34,856 bases of DNA from Thiorhodococcus sp. (lineage in GTDB: Bacteria; Pseudomonadota; Gammaproteobacteria; Chromatiales; Chromatiaceae). The position numbers and the translations under genes were made by a program. The notes below the pieces were generated by a model. The model was not told where the DNA came from. It was given only the letters and a program-made list of their open reading frames with translations, and ran no database searches. The DNA lies in contig JARIBS010000028.1 in the NCBI GenBank assembly GCA_029257385.1, positions 1 through 34,856 on the forward strand. The letters run 5' to 3'. Within the stretch, counting starts at the first letter, position 1, and each line of letters begins with the position of its first letter. Below, one piece after another: positions 1 through 10,043 of the stretch.

Positions 1-325
1 GGACACGCTGACCCTGATCGAAGCCTCGATCCCTTCGGCGGGCGACAGCCAGATGTTACTGCGCACTGAATATCTCTCGCTCGACCCTTATATGCGGGGC
101 CGGATGAGCGATGCGCCGTCCTATACCACACCGGTCGAGATTGGTGGTGTGATGGTTGGCGGCACGGTTGGCCAGATCGGCAAACTGCTGGGTTGCCGCG
201 TCGTGGGTATCGCTGGCGGCCCCGAAAAATGTGCCCATGCAGTGGACAAGCTCGGATTTGACACCTGCATTGATCACAAGGCCGCGGACTTTGCCGAGAT
301 TCTGGCCTCGGTGCAGTCGACGTAA
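1..325 (+). pseudogene. Remnant of CurA-type NADP-dependent zinc-less oxidoreductase (internal deletion, 3' truncated)
   Basis: The reading frame is open from base 2 at the window edge to a stop at 323-325. The first half carries the MDR-family signature YLSLDPYMRGRMSDAPSY followed by EIGGVMVGGTV. The next residues are GQIGKLLGCRVVGIAGG, which in CurA/YncB-type 2-alkenal or curcumin reductases is the nucleotide-binding loop and lies roughly 90 residues further on. The join is at about 167-170 (GGTV directly followed by GQIG), so a large in-frame segment with much of the catalytic domain is missing. The frame then stops after FAEILASVQST, about 150 residues short of a full protein. The surviving parts are well conserved, so the decay looks recent. 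A functional product is very unlikely. The family assignment rests on recalled CurA sequence. Confidence 0.8.
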
Positions 326-367
326 CACATCGGCCACCTGACCAGAGCTTGAACAGGAAAACTGAAC

Positions 368-1744
368 ATGACTAAGATTTCAACCAACAATCCCGCTACC
401 GAAAAAACGATTGCCACGTATGACTTGATGAGCGCTGAGACCGCCTTCGAAAAGATCGAGGCGTGTCATACCGCATTCCTGAAATGGCGAGAGAAGGCCC
501 ACGAGGATCGAGCACCGTACCTTATCGACATTGCCAGCGCATTGCGTGAAAAGGCTGATGAACTTGCCAGACTCATGACAAAAGAGATGGGCAAACTCTA
601 TCGAGATGGGTTGGCCGAAGTCGAGCTTTGTGCACAAATCTTCGAATACGCGGCAGAATGCGGCCCGGCCGAACTGGCTGACGAAGAGCGCACCCACAGT
701 GGCGGAGAGAAGCAGGGCTTCGTCGTCTATTCCCCGATCGGGGTCATCTATAGCATCCAGCCGTGGAATTTTCCGCTCTACCAACCGGTCCGGGTACTCG
801 CTGCAAATCTAATGGCTGGCAATGCGGTCATGCTGAAACATGCCACCATCTGCACTGGCAGTGGATTGATGCTTCGCGACATTTGCATTGAGGCAGGACT
901 ACCCGAGGGCCTATTCGATGTGTTGATCATCGATCATGACGTCTCGGACGAGGTCATTGAGCACAAGCGTGTGCGTGGCGTGACGATGACGGGCAGTGAT
1001 ACTGCAGGCCGAAGAATTGGCCAGAAAGCAACGCAGCAGCTGAAGAAATCTGTGCTCGAGCTTGGATCCAACGATGCCTATCTGGTTCTCGAAGACGCCG
1101 ATGTGGAGCTGGCCGTGAAGACCTGCGTGCAGGGGCGGATCTACAACAATGGCGAAACCTGTGTTTCGGCCAAGCGCTTCGTGGTAACCGAGGCGGTTTA
1201 TGACGCCTTCGTCAGCGCCTTCGTGGAGCAGATGAAAGCGATTAAATTGGGCGATCCGACCCACGAGAGCACCGAGCTTGGTCCAGTATCCAGCCAGGAG
1301 CAGTTCGACACACTGGTAGCCCAGGTCAAGAAAAGCATTGAAGGCGGCGCCGAGTTGCTTTGCGGTGGCAATCCCTCAGACAGTGTCGGGCACTATTACC
1401 CGGCCACGGTTCTCGCCAACTGCCAGCCCGGCACGCCCGCCTACGACGACGAGCTGTTCGGGCCGGTTGCCTCAGTCATCAAGGCCAAGGACGATGCGGA
1501 TGCCATGCGCATCGCCAATGACAGCCGATATGGACTCGGCGGCGGAATATTCAGCCGCGATGAGGACAAGGCTTTGAGGCTCGCCCGCGATCATTTTGAC
1601 ACCGGCATGATTCGTATCAATTCTTTTGGAACGGCTGATCCGAACATGCCTTTCGGTGGCGTAAAGCATTCCGGTTTCGGTCGCGAACACGGTGGGTTCG
1701 GCATGAAGGAGTTTGTCAATGCCAAGGCGATCTATCTGCCATGA
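368..1744 (+). CDS. NAD(P)-dependent succinate-semialdehyde dehydrogenase, Sad/YneI-like
   Basis: This 458-residue aldehyde dehydrogenase (ALDH superfamily) oxidises an aldehyde, most likely succinate semialdehyde, to the acid in the cytoplasm. It shows the cofactor-binding QPWNFPLYQP (Asn134), the general-base Glu231 in ELGSND and the catalytic Cys265 in YNNGETCVSAKRF. The C-terminal MPFGGVKHSGFGRE motif of the family is also present. Length matches E. coli Sad/YneI (about 460) and the N-terminal NPATEKTIATY is typical of that subgroup. The ATG at 368 follows an AGGA motif with sensible spacing. The usual ELGGSD is ELGSND here, a mild variation seen in this clade. It stands between a broken oxidoreductase and an SDR in an accessory region, so its physiological substrate is uncertain; other short-chain semialdehydes are possible. 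Confidence 0.88.
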   Translation: MTKISTNNPATEKTIATYDLMSAETAFEKIEACHTAFLKWREKAHEDRAPYLIDIASALREKADELARLMTKEMGKLYRDGLAEVELCAQIFEYAAECGPAELADEERTHSGGEKQGFVVYSPIGVIYSIQPWNFPLYQPVRVLAANLMAGNAVMLKHATICTGSGLMLRDICIEAGLPEGLFDVLIIDHDVSDEVIEHKRVRGVTMTGSDTAGRRIGQKATQQLKKSVLELGSNDAYLVLEDADVELAVKTCVQGRIYNNGETCVSAKRFVVTEAVYDAFVSAFVEQMKAIKLGDPTHESTELGPVSSQEQFDTLVAQVKKSIEGGAELLCGGNPSDSVGHYYPATVLANCQPGTPAYDDELFGPVASVIKAKDDADAMRIANDSRYGLGGGIFSRDEDKALRLARDHFDTGMIRINSFGTADPNMPFGGVKHSGFGREHGGFGMKEFVNAKAIYLP

Positions 1745-1962
1745 GCATCGCAATCCATTGTCTCGCATTCTCCCGCGCAACCTGAACCTGTCTCGAATGG
1801 AGTCGCTGGAGAACGTCCGGCTCGCGACCTATTGGGAGGATCTTCAACAGCAGCCGGGTCATCAAGCTGCGATCTCCAAGGCCGACCCCATGGCTCCCGA
1901 GTTGTGATCTAAACTTGAATACACAAACCACCAAAATTCACTTCCACATCTTGGAGTATGCA

Positions 1963-2559
1963 ATGAAAATTCTGGTTGCCGGAGCTACCGGCAAGACTGG
2001 CATTCGTCTGATTGATGAACTCAAGGCCCGTGGCCATTCCCCGATTGCGTTGGTCCGCAAGAGTTCAGATACGAGCGCCCTGGCATCTGATGTCACACAA
2101 CGCGAAGGCGACCTAACCGACCTGCAAGAAGGCATCTGCGATGGCTGCGACGCGGTCATCTTCGCTGCGGGTTCCGGCAGCGACACCGGCGCCGACATGA
2201 CCGTCAAGGTCGACCGCGATGGGGCGAAGCGTCTAATCGATCTTGCTTCGAAAGCTAATATTGCTCGTTTCGTTATGCTCAGTAGCGTCGGCGCGGACAA
2301 ACCCAATGCTGGCGGTGAGCTTGCCCACTACCTGCAGGCGAAGCACGATGCTGACGAGCATCTGAAATCCTCCGGTCTGAGCTACGCCATCGTTCGGCCA
2401 GTCAGGTTAACTGATGAAGACGGTACGCGCGAGATGCGATTTGGCGACGACGTCAATGTTGACGGTAAGGCTGCCAGAGGCGATGTCGCTGCCGTATTGG
2501 CCAAGGCAGTGGATGAGAGCGAATGGAGCGGAAAAGTATTGCTGATGCAGTCGGTTTGA
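1963..2559 (+). CDS. NAD(P)-binding SDR family protein (NmrA/YwnB-like, atypical SDR)
   Basis: This is a 198-residue Rossmann-fold protein. The N-terminal MKILVAGATGKTGIRLIDEL contains the glycine-rich GATGKTG dinucleotide-binding motif of atypical SDRs. DVTQREGDLTD and VIFAAGSGSDT follow, then the VMLSSVGAD and HYLQAKHDADEHLKSSGL segments where classical SDRs have Ser and Tyr-x3-Lys. Here the element is Tyr followed by Gln-Ala-Lys, so a YxxxK-like pair is present. Such proteins act as NAD(P)H-dependent reductases or redox-sensing proteins, and no substrate can be assigned. The start at ATG 1963 is preferred because GGAG lies at 1953-1956 and the conserved domain begins immediately. An in-frame start at 1915 would add 16 unconserved residues. 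The 218 bases before it contain no recognisable gene. Confidence 0.82.
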   Translation: MKILVAGATGKTGIRLIDELKARGHSPIALVRKSSDTSALASDVTQREGDLTDLQEGICDGCDAVIFAAGSGSDTGADMTVKVDRDGAKRLIDLASKANIARFVMLSSVGADKPNAGGELAHYLQAKHDADEHLKSSGLSYAIVRPVRLTDEDGTREMRFGDDVNVDGKAARGDVAAVLAKAVDESEWSGKVLLMQSV

Positions 2560-2574
2560 GACAACACCCTCTCT

Positions 2575-3556
2575 TCACAACCACGCGGATACATCACAAT
2601 GAAAGTCATCGGCTAAGAGGTTGTATAGGTGTCGCAGCGTGCGCAGCCGCTGCTTCTGTCCCAAGCGCTTCGCCTGGGCGACGATCTCGGTGATCAGTCC
2701 ATCCAGGACATCGAGTGCATCATCGAGGGCGCTGATCTCCAAGACAGTCACGAAGGCCACCAAGGTGGCGATACGCCGTTGCCGCGACATTCTGGCGATG
2801 GTCGGTGCCCAAGCGGTTGCCGCATACCGAGCCAACGTCTTGATGCGTACCGGCGGGACGCCCGAGACATCCAGCTTGCCGATGCCTAGCGCCTGCAGCT
2901 CGCCGTGCCGCTGCAACGCGGCCAGCAGGGCTGGTGCACTCACCCGCGTTGGGCCACGACGCAGGCTGTCCAGCCGGCTATAGCGCGTGCCGGGGCGGAT
3001 CTTCAAGAGGGCTTCGAGCTGCGTTTGCTGCTCGCTCGCGTACGCTCGCCACCAAGCGGGACAGGGTCGTGACGCCTGGCAGCAGGACCTTGCGTTCGAC
3101 TCGCCACGCCGTGGCCTGGTCGAACACCAGGCTGGGTCGCTCGTGTCCGAGCCAGACGCGCAGATACAACCAGCGCGTCAGCCGCAACGACCAGGGCGTA
3201 CCGAAATCCTGGTAGCCGTAGACCGCTCGGATCTCAGCACGATGGGCGTGCCGCGTCGGCTCACGATCAAGGTAGCCTGGCAGACAGGACGCATCGGCAA
3301 TCGCGAGCTGTCTGGCCACATGGGCGATCACGACCTCGGGCACCGCGATCGGATTCGCCAGGAAGGTGCCCAGGAACCGAACGGTCACCAGCTGGAGGGC
3401 AAAGCCGAGGCGGTTGGCATCGCCACGACGCTGGGCGATCAGATTCCGGTCGATGTCATCGATGTGGAAGTGCCGTGCCAGCTGAACCGCGCTGACCTCC
3501 TCGGGGTACTGGCCGTAGCGGCGCTTTTGCGCCTCGGTCAGAAAATCGACCGGCAC
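2575..3556 (-). pseudogene. Tn3-family transposase remnant (N-terminal DUF4158 region, frameshifted and truncated)
   Basis: Reading the minus strand from a GTG at 3556, the protein begins MPVDFLTEAQKRRYGQYP and continues with DRNLIAQRRGDANRLGFALQ, the hallmark start of Tn3-family TnpA (DUF4158). This frame ends at 2978. A second frame, usable from about 3025, resumes with EALLKIRPGTRYSRLDSLRR and runs to 2575, still matching the DUF4158 region (ALARYAATAWAPTIARMSRQ, then ALDDALDVLDGLI). The frameshift, probably with a small deletion, lies near 3020-3030. Only about a third of a roughly 990-residue transposase is present, and the DDE catalytic domain is absent. The remnant cannot transpose by itself. 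Its start is 54 bases from a Tn402-type inverted repeat. Confidence 0.85.
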
Positions 3557-3610
3557 CGGCGTCTCTCAAAAAACGGTCGTTTGTTGAGGCGCGTGATCAG
3601 GGTTCACAAC

Positions 3611-3690
3611 TGTCATTTTCAGAAGACGACTGCACCAATTAACTGGACGTAACGCCCGGAGTGCAATCAGCTCCTGACAGCCCAATATCA
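3611..3690 (+). mobile_element. Terminal inverted repeat of a Tn402/Tn5053-family transposon (IRt-like end)
   Basis: Bases 3611-3635 start TGTCATTTTCAGAAGACG and continue ACTGCAC. This matches, as I recall it, the 25-bp IRt of Tn402 and class 1 integrons. The similarity continues inward to about 3690: a CCAATTAACTGGACGTAA block and an AGCTCCTGACAGCCCAATAT block resemble the TniA-binding repeat region of that end, with several substitutions. TGTC is the outer end, so the transposon interior lay to the right, toward the Rap1a-like gene. No tniA, tniB, tniQ or second inverted repeat is visible in the window. Base-level identity to named elements is from memory. Confidence 0.75.
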
Positions 3691-3731
3691 ACTGATCCGT
3701 TTCGTGAGCTGACCCCTATGAAGTATGAGCA

Positions 3732-4340
3732 GTGACAGAATTTCCCTGCGTAATCGCCATCTCTTTGATGATCTTTCTGAGTGCTTCACCAGCCCTAGCG
3801 CAGCCAGATACACCGGACATTATTGATCTGCTGTCAAAGACACTGACGAACATGGACGCACTGGCAGAAACTCAAAACCGCAACGAGCGACAGCAGCGTG
3901 CTCGTCTGCTCACCACCGTTGACCCTCAGAAAGCAAAGCCAGTAAAAACAACAGGCAAAACCACTGCTGATGCTGCGCTGAAAACGGGCGAATTGCGCCA
4001 AGCCATGACCGGCGAGCGTTTTGCCTATCGTGGCCAGTTCCGCGAGGGCACGGCGGCTACCGAATTTGCAGCGGGCTACATCTTTGCGCTTGCCGAGCGG
4101 TCAGCACAACATGGCGGTTGGTGCGGCTTCAAATACCTCCTCCCACACGAACTTTTTACACGGGTTTTCGACAGCCTTCCTACACCTGGCCCTAGTGATC
4201 ATGGAGCCGACCAATCTGGAACGAGAAATGCGACCTCAGACACAGAGCGAGCCGCCCAAGATACAACTGCAGCAGAACACATCGTGAGTTTTCTAGAGGC
4301 TCGCTTCCCTTGCAATACACAACAACAAGCTGAGCACTGA
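3732..4340 (+). CDS. Secreted Rap1a/Tai-like protein, function unknown
   Basis: This is a 202-residue protein. An N-terminal signal peptide (hydrophobic VIAISLMIFLSASPALA, cleavage expected after about residue 23) sends it to the periplasm. A charged linker rich in Lys and Thr follows. The C-terminal half shows a pattern typical of Rap1a/Tai-family domains: EFAAGYIFALAE, then GGWCGFKYLLPHELFTRVFDSL, then HIVSFLEARFPC. The two Cys (WC and the terminal PC) probably form a disulfide. Rap1a proteins of Serratia are immunity proteins for type VI effectors, but many family members are not linked to toxins and no effector gene is beside this one. The start is a GTG at 3732 just after a stop; an ATG at 3768 is possible but would shorten the signal peptide. 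Base composition is AT-richer than the flanking genes. It lies inside the IRt-bounded region and may be transposon cargo. Confidence 0.6.
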   Translation: MTEFPCVIAISLMIFLSASPALAQPDTPDIIDLLSKTLTNMDALAETQNRNERQQRARLLTTVDPQKAKPVKTTGKTTADAALKTGELRQAMTGERFAYRGQFREGTAATEFAAGYIFALAERSAQHGGWCGFKYLLPHELFTRVFDSLPTPGPSDHGADQSGTRNATSDTERAAQDTTAAEHIVSFLEARFPCNTQQQAEH

Positions 4341-4381
4341 AATATAGCGATATGAAGGCGTACATTGGCTTCGCCCCATGA

Positions 4382-4660
4382 AGGTCAAGCCTGGGCACCT
4401 GCCGATACTGCTACGCTCGAATGAGAGACCGACGCCACCGACTCAAAGACGCGCGGGGTCGTGGCACATTGGTCAAAGAGAAGCCGCCAATTCTCGGCCT
4501 GATCCAACGTGGTGGCGAGGTGGTGGTGCGGGTGTTCGAGCACGCCCAACAGCGGACCATTGAGGCGATCATCCGCGCCTGTGTGGCCAAGGGGGCACGC
4601 TTCGACACCGATGAGTAAGGCATCGATGCCCGCTCACCGGCGTGGGGATACGACATGAAG
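4382..4660 (+). pseudogene. IS1595-family transposase fragment (ISXO2-like domain) with internal stop
   Basis: The frame gives RGRGTLVKEKPPILGLIQRG, then EVVVRVFEHAQQRTIEAIIR and GARFDTDE. This is the ISXO2-like transposase core of IS1595-family elements (expected form GRGTLAKEKPPILG...VYTDEYxxY). Immediately after DE, the codon expected to be Tyr is TAA (4616-4618). In the same frame the downstream sequence reads GIDARSPAWGYD, matching the GIYARLPxWGY continuation. This is therefore a nonsense mutation rather than the natural end. Homology fades after about 4660, so the C-terminal part is gone. The N-terminal zinc ribbon is absent or degenerate. No flanking inverted repeats or target duplications were identified. 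Confidence 0.75.
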
Positions 4661-4692
4661 CGCAGCCCGTCAACCTATGAGGACAAAGCCGT

Positions 4693-5472
4693 TCAGTGCT
4701 GCTCGCGCCCGAACAGCCGCAGATAGTTCTCAGTGGTCACGGCCGCGATCTCATCCGGCGCCATCCCGCGCACCTCGGCGACGCAGGCCGCTACATAGGC
4801 GACGAATCCGGGTTCATTGGGCTTGCCCCGGTGTGGGGCCGGGGCGAGATAAGGCGCATCCGTTTCGATCAGCAGTCGCTCAATCGGCATCCGTCGCGCG
4901 ACCTCGCGCAGATCCGTCGCGCTCTTGAACGTCAAGATGCCCGAGAAGGAGATATAAAACCCGAGATCCAGCCCTTGCCGGGCGGTTTCCCAGTCCTCGG
5001 TGAAGCAGTGGAGTACGCCGCCGACTTCGCCCGCCTGCTCTTCGATCAGGATGCGGATGGTGTCTGCGCGTGCATTGCGGGTATGGATGATCAGTGGCTT
5101 GCCGCAGGCACGCGCGGCGGCGATATGGGTGCGGAAGCGCTCATGCTGCCAGGATAGATCGCCCTCGCTGCGAAAATAGTCCAGTCCGGTCTCGCCGATG
5201 GCGACATTGCGCGTATCGTCAGCCAGCGCGATGAGGTCTTCCACGCTTGGTTCCGGCCCGCCTACGTGGTTGGGATGGACTCCAACCGAGATGTCCACGT
5301 ACGGGTAGGGCGCGACCAGCTCGCGCATCGCCGGATAGTCTTTGAGGTTGACCGAGACAGAGAGCATGCGTGTCACGCCAGCCTCGGCACAGGCTTGCAT
5401 GAGACGGGCGAAGTCGCCCTGGTGCGATTGCAGATTCACCAGGTCCAAGTGGCAATGAGAGTCGATCAGCAT
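4693..5472 (-). CDS. TatD-family metal-dependent deoxyribonuclease (YcfH-like)
   Basis: This 259-residue TIM-barrel hydrolase belongs to the TatD family of 3'-5' DNA exonucleases and related YcfH proteins. Metal-ligand positions are all present: His6 and His8 in MLIDSHCHLD, Glu94 in IGETGLDYF, His130 in LIIHTRNA, His155 in VLHCFTED and Asp205 in IETDAPYL. The frame remains open upstream for 46 codons, but that part overlaps pilZ and is not conserved, so the ATG at 5472 that begins MLIDSHCH is chosen. It is the last gene of the minus-strand cluster, 28 bases after pilZ, the same position it holds in Pseudomonas. Role: DNA repair or turnover in the cytoplasm; the exact in vivo substrate for YcfH-type members is not settled. 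Confidence 0.92.
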   Translation of the reverse strand: MLIDSHCHLDLVNLQSHQGDFARLMQACAEAGVTRMLSVSVNLKDYPAMRELVAPYPYVDISVGVHPNHVGGPEPSVEDLIALADDTRNVAIGETGLDYFRSEGDLSWQHERFRTHIAAARACGKPLIIHTRNARADTIRILIEEQAGEVGGVLHCFTEDWETARQGLDLGFYISFSGILTFKSATDLREVARRMPIERLLIETDAPYLAPAPHRGKPNEPGFVAYVAACVAEVRGMAPDEIAAVTTENYLRLFGREQH

Positions 5473-5500
5473 AGGTTGGACGCCATCGCGAGGCTTGCGC

Positions 5501-5872
5501 CTACATGGTGTGGGTCGGTCGCTCGGACTCAAGCGCACCGGCGAGATAGACCTCAATCTTATTGCGCGCCGCGCCCTTGTCCTGATCGCTGAACTGGACG
5601 CCGACGCCAATGGAACGGTTGCCCTCGGCGCCGGAGGGTGTCAGCCAGATCACCTTGCCGGCCACTGGGATGCGGTCGGCTTCCTCCATGAGTTGGAGCA
5701 GCAGGAAGATCTCGTCACCGAGCTGATACTGCTTGGTGGTGGGAATGAACAGCCCACCGTTCTTGATGAATGGCATAAAGGAGGCGTAGAGGGCGTTCTT
5801 GTCCTTGATGGCGAAGCTCAGAATGCGCTGTTGGCCACCCAGTCCGCCTAAGGGGTTCATTGGAGCGCTCAT
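5501..5872 (-). CDS. pilZ: Type IV pilus biogenesis protein PilZ
   Basis: This 123-residue single-domain PilZ protein sits downstream of holB as in Pseudomonas and Xanthomonas. The PilZ beta-barrel segments are recognisable (GGLFIPTTKQYQLGDEIFLL, GKVIWLTP, RSIGVGVQF). The c-di-GMP-binding RxxxR and (D/N)xSxxG motifs of canonical PilZ domains are missing: the second is represented by KNGGLF. This fits the non-binding PilZ class that acts through the PilB ATPase and FimX-type EAL proteins to support pilus assembly. The ATG at 5872 lies 3 bases after the holB stop, with GGAG about 10 bases upstream; an ATG at 5860 is an alternative. Its presence implies that type IV pilus machinery is encoded elsewhere in the genome. 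Confidence 0.9.
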   Translation of the reverse strand: MSAPMNPLGGLGGQQRILSFAIKDKNALYASFMPFIKNGGLFIPTTKQYQLGDEIFLLLQLMEEADRIPVAGKVIWLTPSGAEGNRSIGVGVQFSDQDKGAARNKIEVYLAGALESERPTHTM

Positions 5873-5875
5873 GAA

Positions 5876-6898
5876 TCAAAATCTCCGATGTATGCTGCCG
5901 CGGCTGATTCTGGACCATTCGATGGCCAGTGATTCCAACAGCAACTGGTGATTCACATTGGCATCGACCAGCGCACGGCCTTCTAAGACACGCTGCAGAA
6001 AACCATGGCCGGCGACCGGCTCAATCTGTCCTGCAAGCAACGCGAGATGCGCATGCTGGTCTGGATTATCGAGTCTGACGGGTTGTTCGCTGACCATCAA
6101 CCGCACTAGGTCACACATCCAGCTCGCCAGCCACTCCAGTATCGAGCGCGCACCCAGTGCGTTCCAGGCCAGTGCCTCATCGAGCGGATCCTGCCTGCCG
6201 GCGGCGATCGCCAGAAAACCTTCCAGACGCTGACGGCGTTGCTCAAGCACCGCATCGTCGAAGTCACTGAGCGCACGCAGGGGCGCGCCATGGGCCAGAC
6301 GCAGACGCAAGCCCCAGTCGTCTTTAGGCGCCTGGCGCTGCAACCAAGACAGCGCTAGCGACTCGGACGGCGGTGCGATTTTGATGTGCAGACAGCGGCT
6401 GCGGACGGTCGCGGGCAACAACCCGATCTGTTCAGCGATCAGGCACAGGATGCTCTGTCCGGGCGGTTCTTCGAGCGTCTTGAGGAGCGCATTGGCGGCT
6501 GCGGGATTTAATCGGTCGGCAGGATCAATGAGTGCGACTTTCCACGCTGAGCGGCTCGGCGTGAGCGATCCATGCTCGGTGAAAGCGCGGATGATGCCAA
6601 TGGCGATTTCGCCCGATTTGCTGTCTGGATCGGGACCGACACGCGCCAAGTCGGGATGATTGCCGGCGGCGAGCAGTCGACAATCTGCGCAGGCACCGCA
6701 GGCATTGCCCTCAGCGTCCGGCGCTCGGCACAGCAGCGAATGGGCCAACGCTGCAGCGAGTTGGCGTTTTCCGACTCCGGCCGGCCCGCTCAACAGCAGT
6801 GCGTGAGAGAGCCTCCCGGCGGCGCGCGCGGCCTGGAGCCGTGACCAGATTTGAGCGGTCCAGGGCAAGTGTGTGGCTACAGCAGGTGCGGTGTGCAT
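5876..6898 (-). CDS. holB: DNA polymerase III subunit delta'
   Basis: This 340-residue clamp-loader subunit belongs to the AAA+ family and works with delta and tau/gamma to open the beta clamp at the replication fork. It has a P-loop-like GPAGVGKR at residues 38-45. A zinc-binding knuckle follows, with Cys57, Cys67, Cys70 and Cys73 (C-x9-C-x2-C-x2-C), the same spacing as E. coli delta-prime. LLKTLEEPP and the arginine-finger region PATVRSRCLHIKI are present. The start codon directly abuts the tmk stop (no gap) and the stop lies 3 bases before pilZ, indicating co-translation. Length is normal (E. coli 334). Confidence 0.95.
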   Translation of the reverse strand: MHTAPAVATHLPWTAQIWSRLQAARAAGRLSHALLLSGPAGVGKRQLAAALAHSLLCRAPDAEGNACGACADCRLLAAGNHPDLARVGPDPDSKSGEIAIGIIRAFTEHGSLTPSRSAWKVALIDPADRLNPAAANALLKTLEEPPGQSILCLIAEQIGLLPATVRSRCLHIKIAPPSESLALSWLQRQAPKDDWGLRLRLAHGAPLRALSDFDDAVLEQRRQRLEGFLAIAAGRQDPLDEALAWNALGARSILEWLASWMCDLVRLMVSEQPVRLDNPDQHAHLALLAGQIEPVAGHGFLQRVLEGRALVDANVNHQLLLESLAIEWSRISRGSIHRRF

Positions 6899-8565
<1,667 letters not shown>

Positions 8566-8706
8566 GACATCGGTCCTGATGGTTGGGCTGTAATGTAGGC
8601 CCCGGGGCGAGACGCTGAACGCACCACAAACCGCTGTGGGATGCTGGAGCGCCGATGAGCACTCAAGGCGCGCCCTAGAGCATGCGCTCCAGAGCGTTGA
8701 TATCAA

Positions 8707-9948
8707 TCAGAGACGCCGGAAAGCAAGCGTCCCGTTGGTTCCGCCGAATCCAAACGAGTTAGAGATTGCAAGCTCGATTGGCATCTCACGCGCCGTATTG
8801 GGCACGTAATCGAGGTCGCAGGCCGGATCTGGGGTGTGATAATTGATGGTCGGTGGCGCGGTCTGATCGCGGATGGCCAGGATGGTGAAGATTGCCTCCG
8901 CGCCTCCGGCCGCACCCAGCATATGCCCGGTCATGGACTTGGTGGAGCTGACAGCGACTTTGTAGGCATGGTCACCGAGGGCGCGCTTGATCGCCAGAGT
9001 CTCCGCCGCATCACCCGCGGGCGTGGACGTACCATGGGCGTTGACATAATCGACCTGCTGCGGATTCATGCCGGCGTCGTCGAGCGCCAGCAGCATGCAG
9101 TTTGCCGCGCCTTCGCCGTCTTCGGACGGCGCGGTCATATGATGGGCGTCGGAGTTCATACCGACTCCGACCAGCTCGGCATAGATGGTTGCGCCACGCG
9201 CCTTGGCCCGCTCGTACTCCTCAAGCACCACCACACCAGCGCCGTCGCTCAGGACGAACCCGTCGCGCTCCTTGTCGAAGGGTCGGCTGGCGCCCTCGGG
9301 GTCGTCGTTGCGTGTGGAGAGTGCGCGCGCGGCGGCGAATCCGCCTAATCCGACAGGCGAGGTGGCCATCTCGGAGCCACCGGCGATCATCACGTCGACA
9401 TAGCCGTGACGGATCATGATGGCGGCCTCGCCGATGTTGTGCGCGCCCGTGCTGCATGCCGAGACGATGGAATAGTTCGGGCCCTTGAGACCGAACTTGA
9501 TCGACAGGTTTCCGGCGACCATGTTGATGATGTTGGCCGGCACGAAGAAGGGCGAGATGCGTCTCGGACCCTTGTCCTTGTAAGCCTGATAGTTGTTCTC
9601 GATACCCGTGATGCCACCGATCCCAGAGCCGATCGCCACACCGATTCTACGACAGTTGGAGTCGTCGATTTCAAGCCCCGCGTCGGCGATCGCCTGACAG
9701 CCGGCGGCCATCCCATAGTGGATGAATTTGTCCATCTTCCTGGCTTCTTTTTCCGAGATATAGGGACTCGGATCGAAGCCATAGATCGGACCGCCGAAGC
9801 GCGTACTGAACGGTTCGATATCAAAATGAGTGATCGGTTTGATACCGCTTTTGCCGGCGAGGATGTTGTCCCACGCGGACTTGACATCGAGTCCTACCGG
9901 TGCAACGAGACCTAAACCGGTGACTACTACCCTTCTGCCTGCCATCAT
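8707..9948 (-). CDS. fabF: 3-oxoacyl-[acyl-carrier-protein] synthase II
   Basis: FabF (KAS II) condenses malonyl-ACP with acyl-ACP in fatty-acid elongation and is important for cis-vaccenate formation and membrane fluidity. The 413 residues match the usual length. The Cys-His-His catalytic triad is visible: Cys165 in [10 protein letters not shown], His305 in [11 protein letters not shown] and His342 in [11 protein letters not shown]. The C-terminal [14 protein letters not shown] is the family signature. Two adjacent ATGs begin the gene (9948 and 9945); AGAGG upstream serves either one. It follows acpP by 95 bases and lies in the fab cluster. Confidence 0.96.
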   Translation of the reverse strand: MMAGRRVVVTGLGLVAPVGLDVKSAWDNILAGKSGIKPITHFDIEPFSTRFGGPIYGFDPSPYISEKEARKMDKFIHYGMAAGCQAIADAGLEIDDSNCRRIGVAIGSGIGGITGIENNYQAYKDKGPRRISPFFVPANIINMVAGNLSIKFGLKGPNYSIVSACSTGAHNIGEAAIMIRHGYVDVMIAGGSEMATSPVGLGGFAAARALSTRNDDPEGASRPFDKERDGFVLSDGAGVVVLEEYERAKARGATIYAELVGVGMNSDAHHMTAPSEDGEGAANCMLLALDDAGMNPQQVDYVNAHGTSTPAGDAAETLAIKRALGDHAYKVAVSSTKSMTGHMLGAAGGAEAIFTILAIRDQTAPPTINYHTPDPACDLDYVPNTAREMPIELAISNSFGFGGTNGTLAFRRL

Positions 9949-10043
9949 TTAACCTCTGTCGTTCAGAACGCCACCTTCGACGCGTCCGTACCGCGCCTTA
10001 AACTTGACGGCGCATGGCATTTGGAGTCTTACGAAGACTGACG

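Noticed and set aside
1713-1907. A 64-codon open frame after the aldehyde dehydrogenase gene
   Set aside because: It overlaps the end of the dehydrogenase gene, has no clear ribosome-binding site and resembles no family I know. It may be a gene relic but cannot be supported.
3564-3602. GTCTCTCAAAAAACGG segment resembling the core of Tn21/Tn3-type 38-bp inverted repeats
   Set aside because: The match is partial, lacks the outer GGGG, and its orientation relative to the transposase remnant is awkward. It was not strong enough to call an end.
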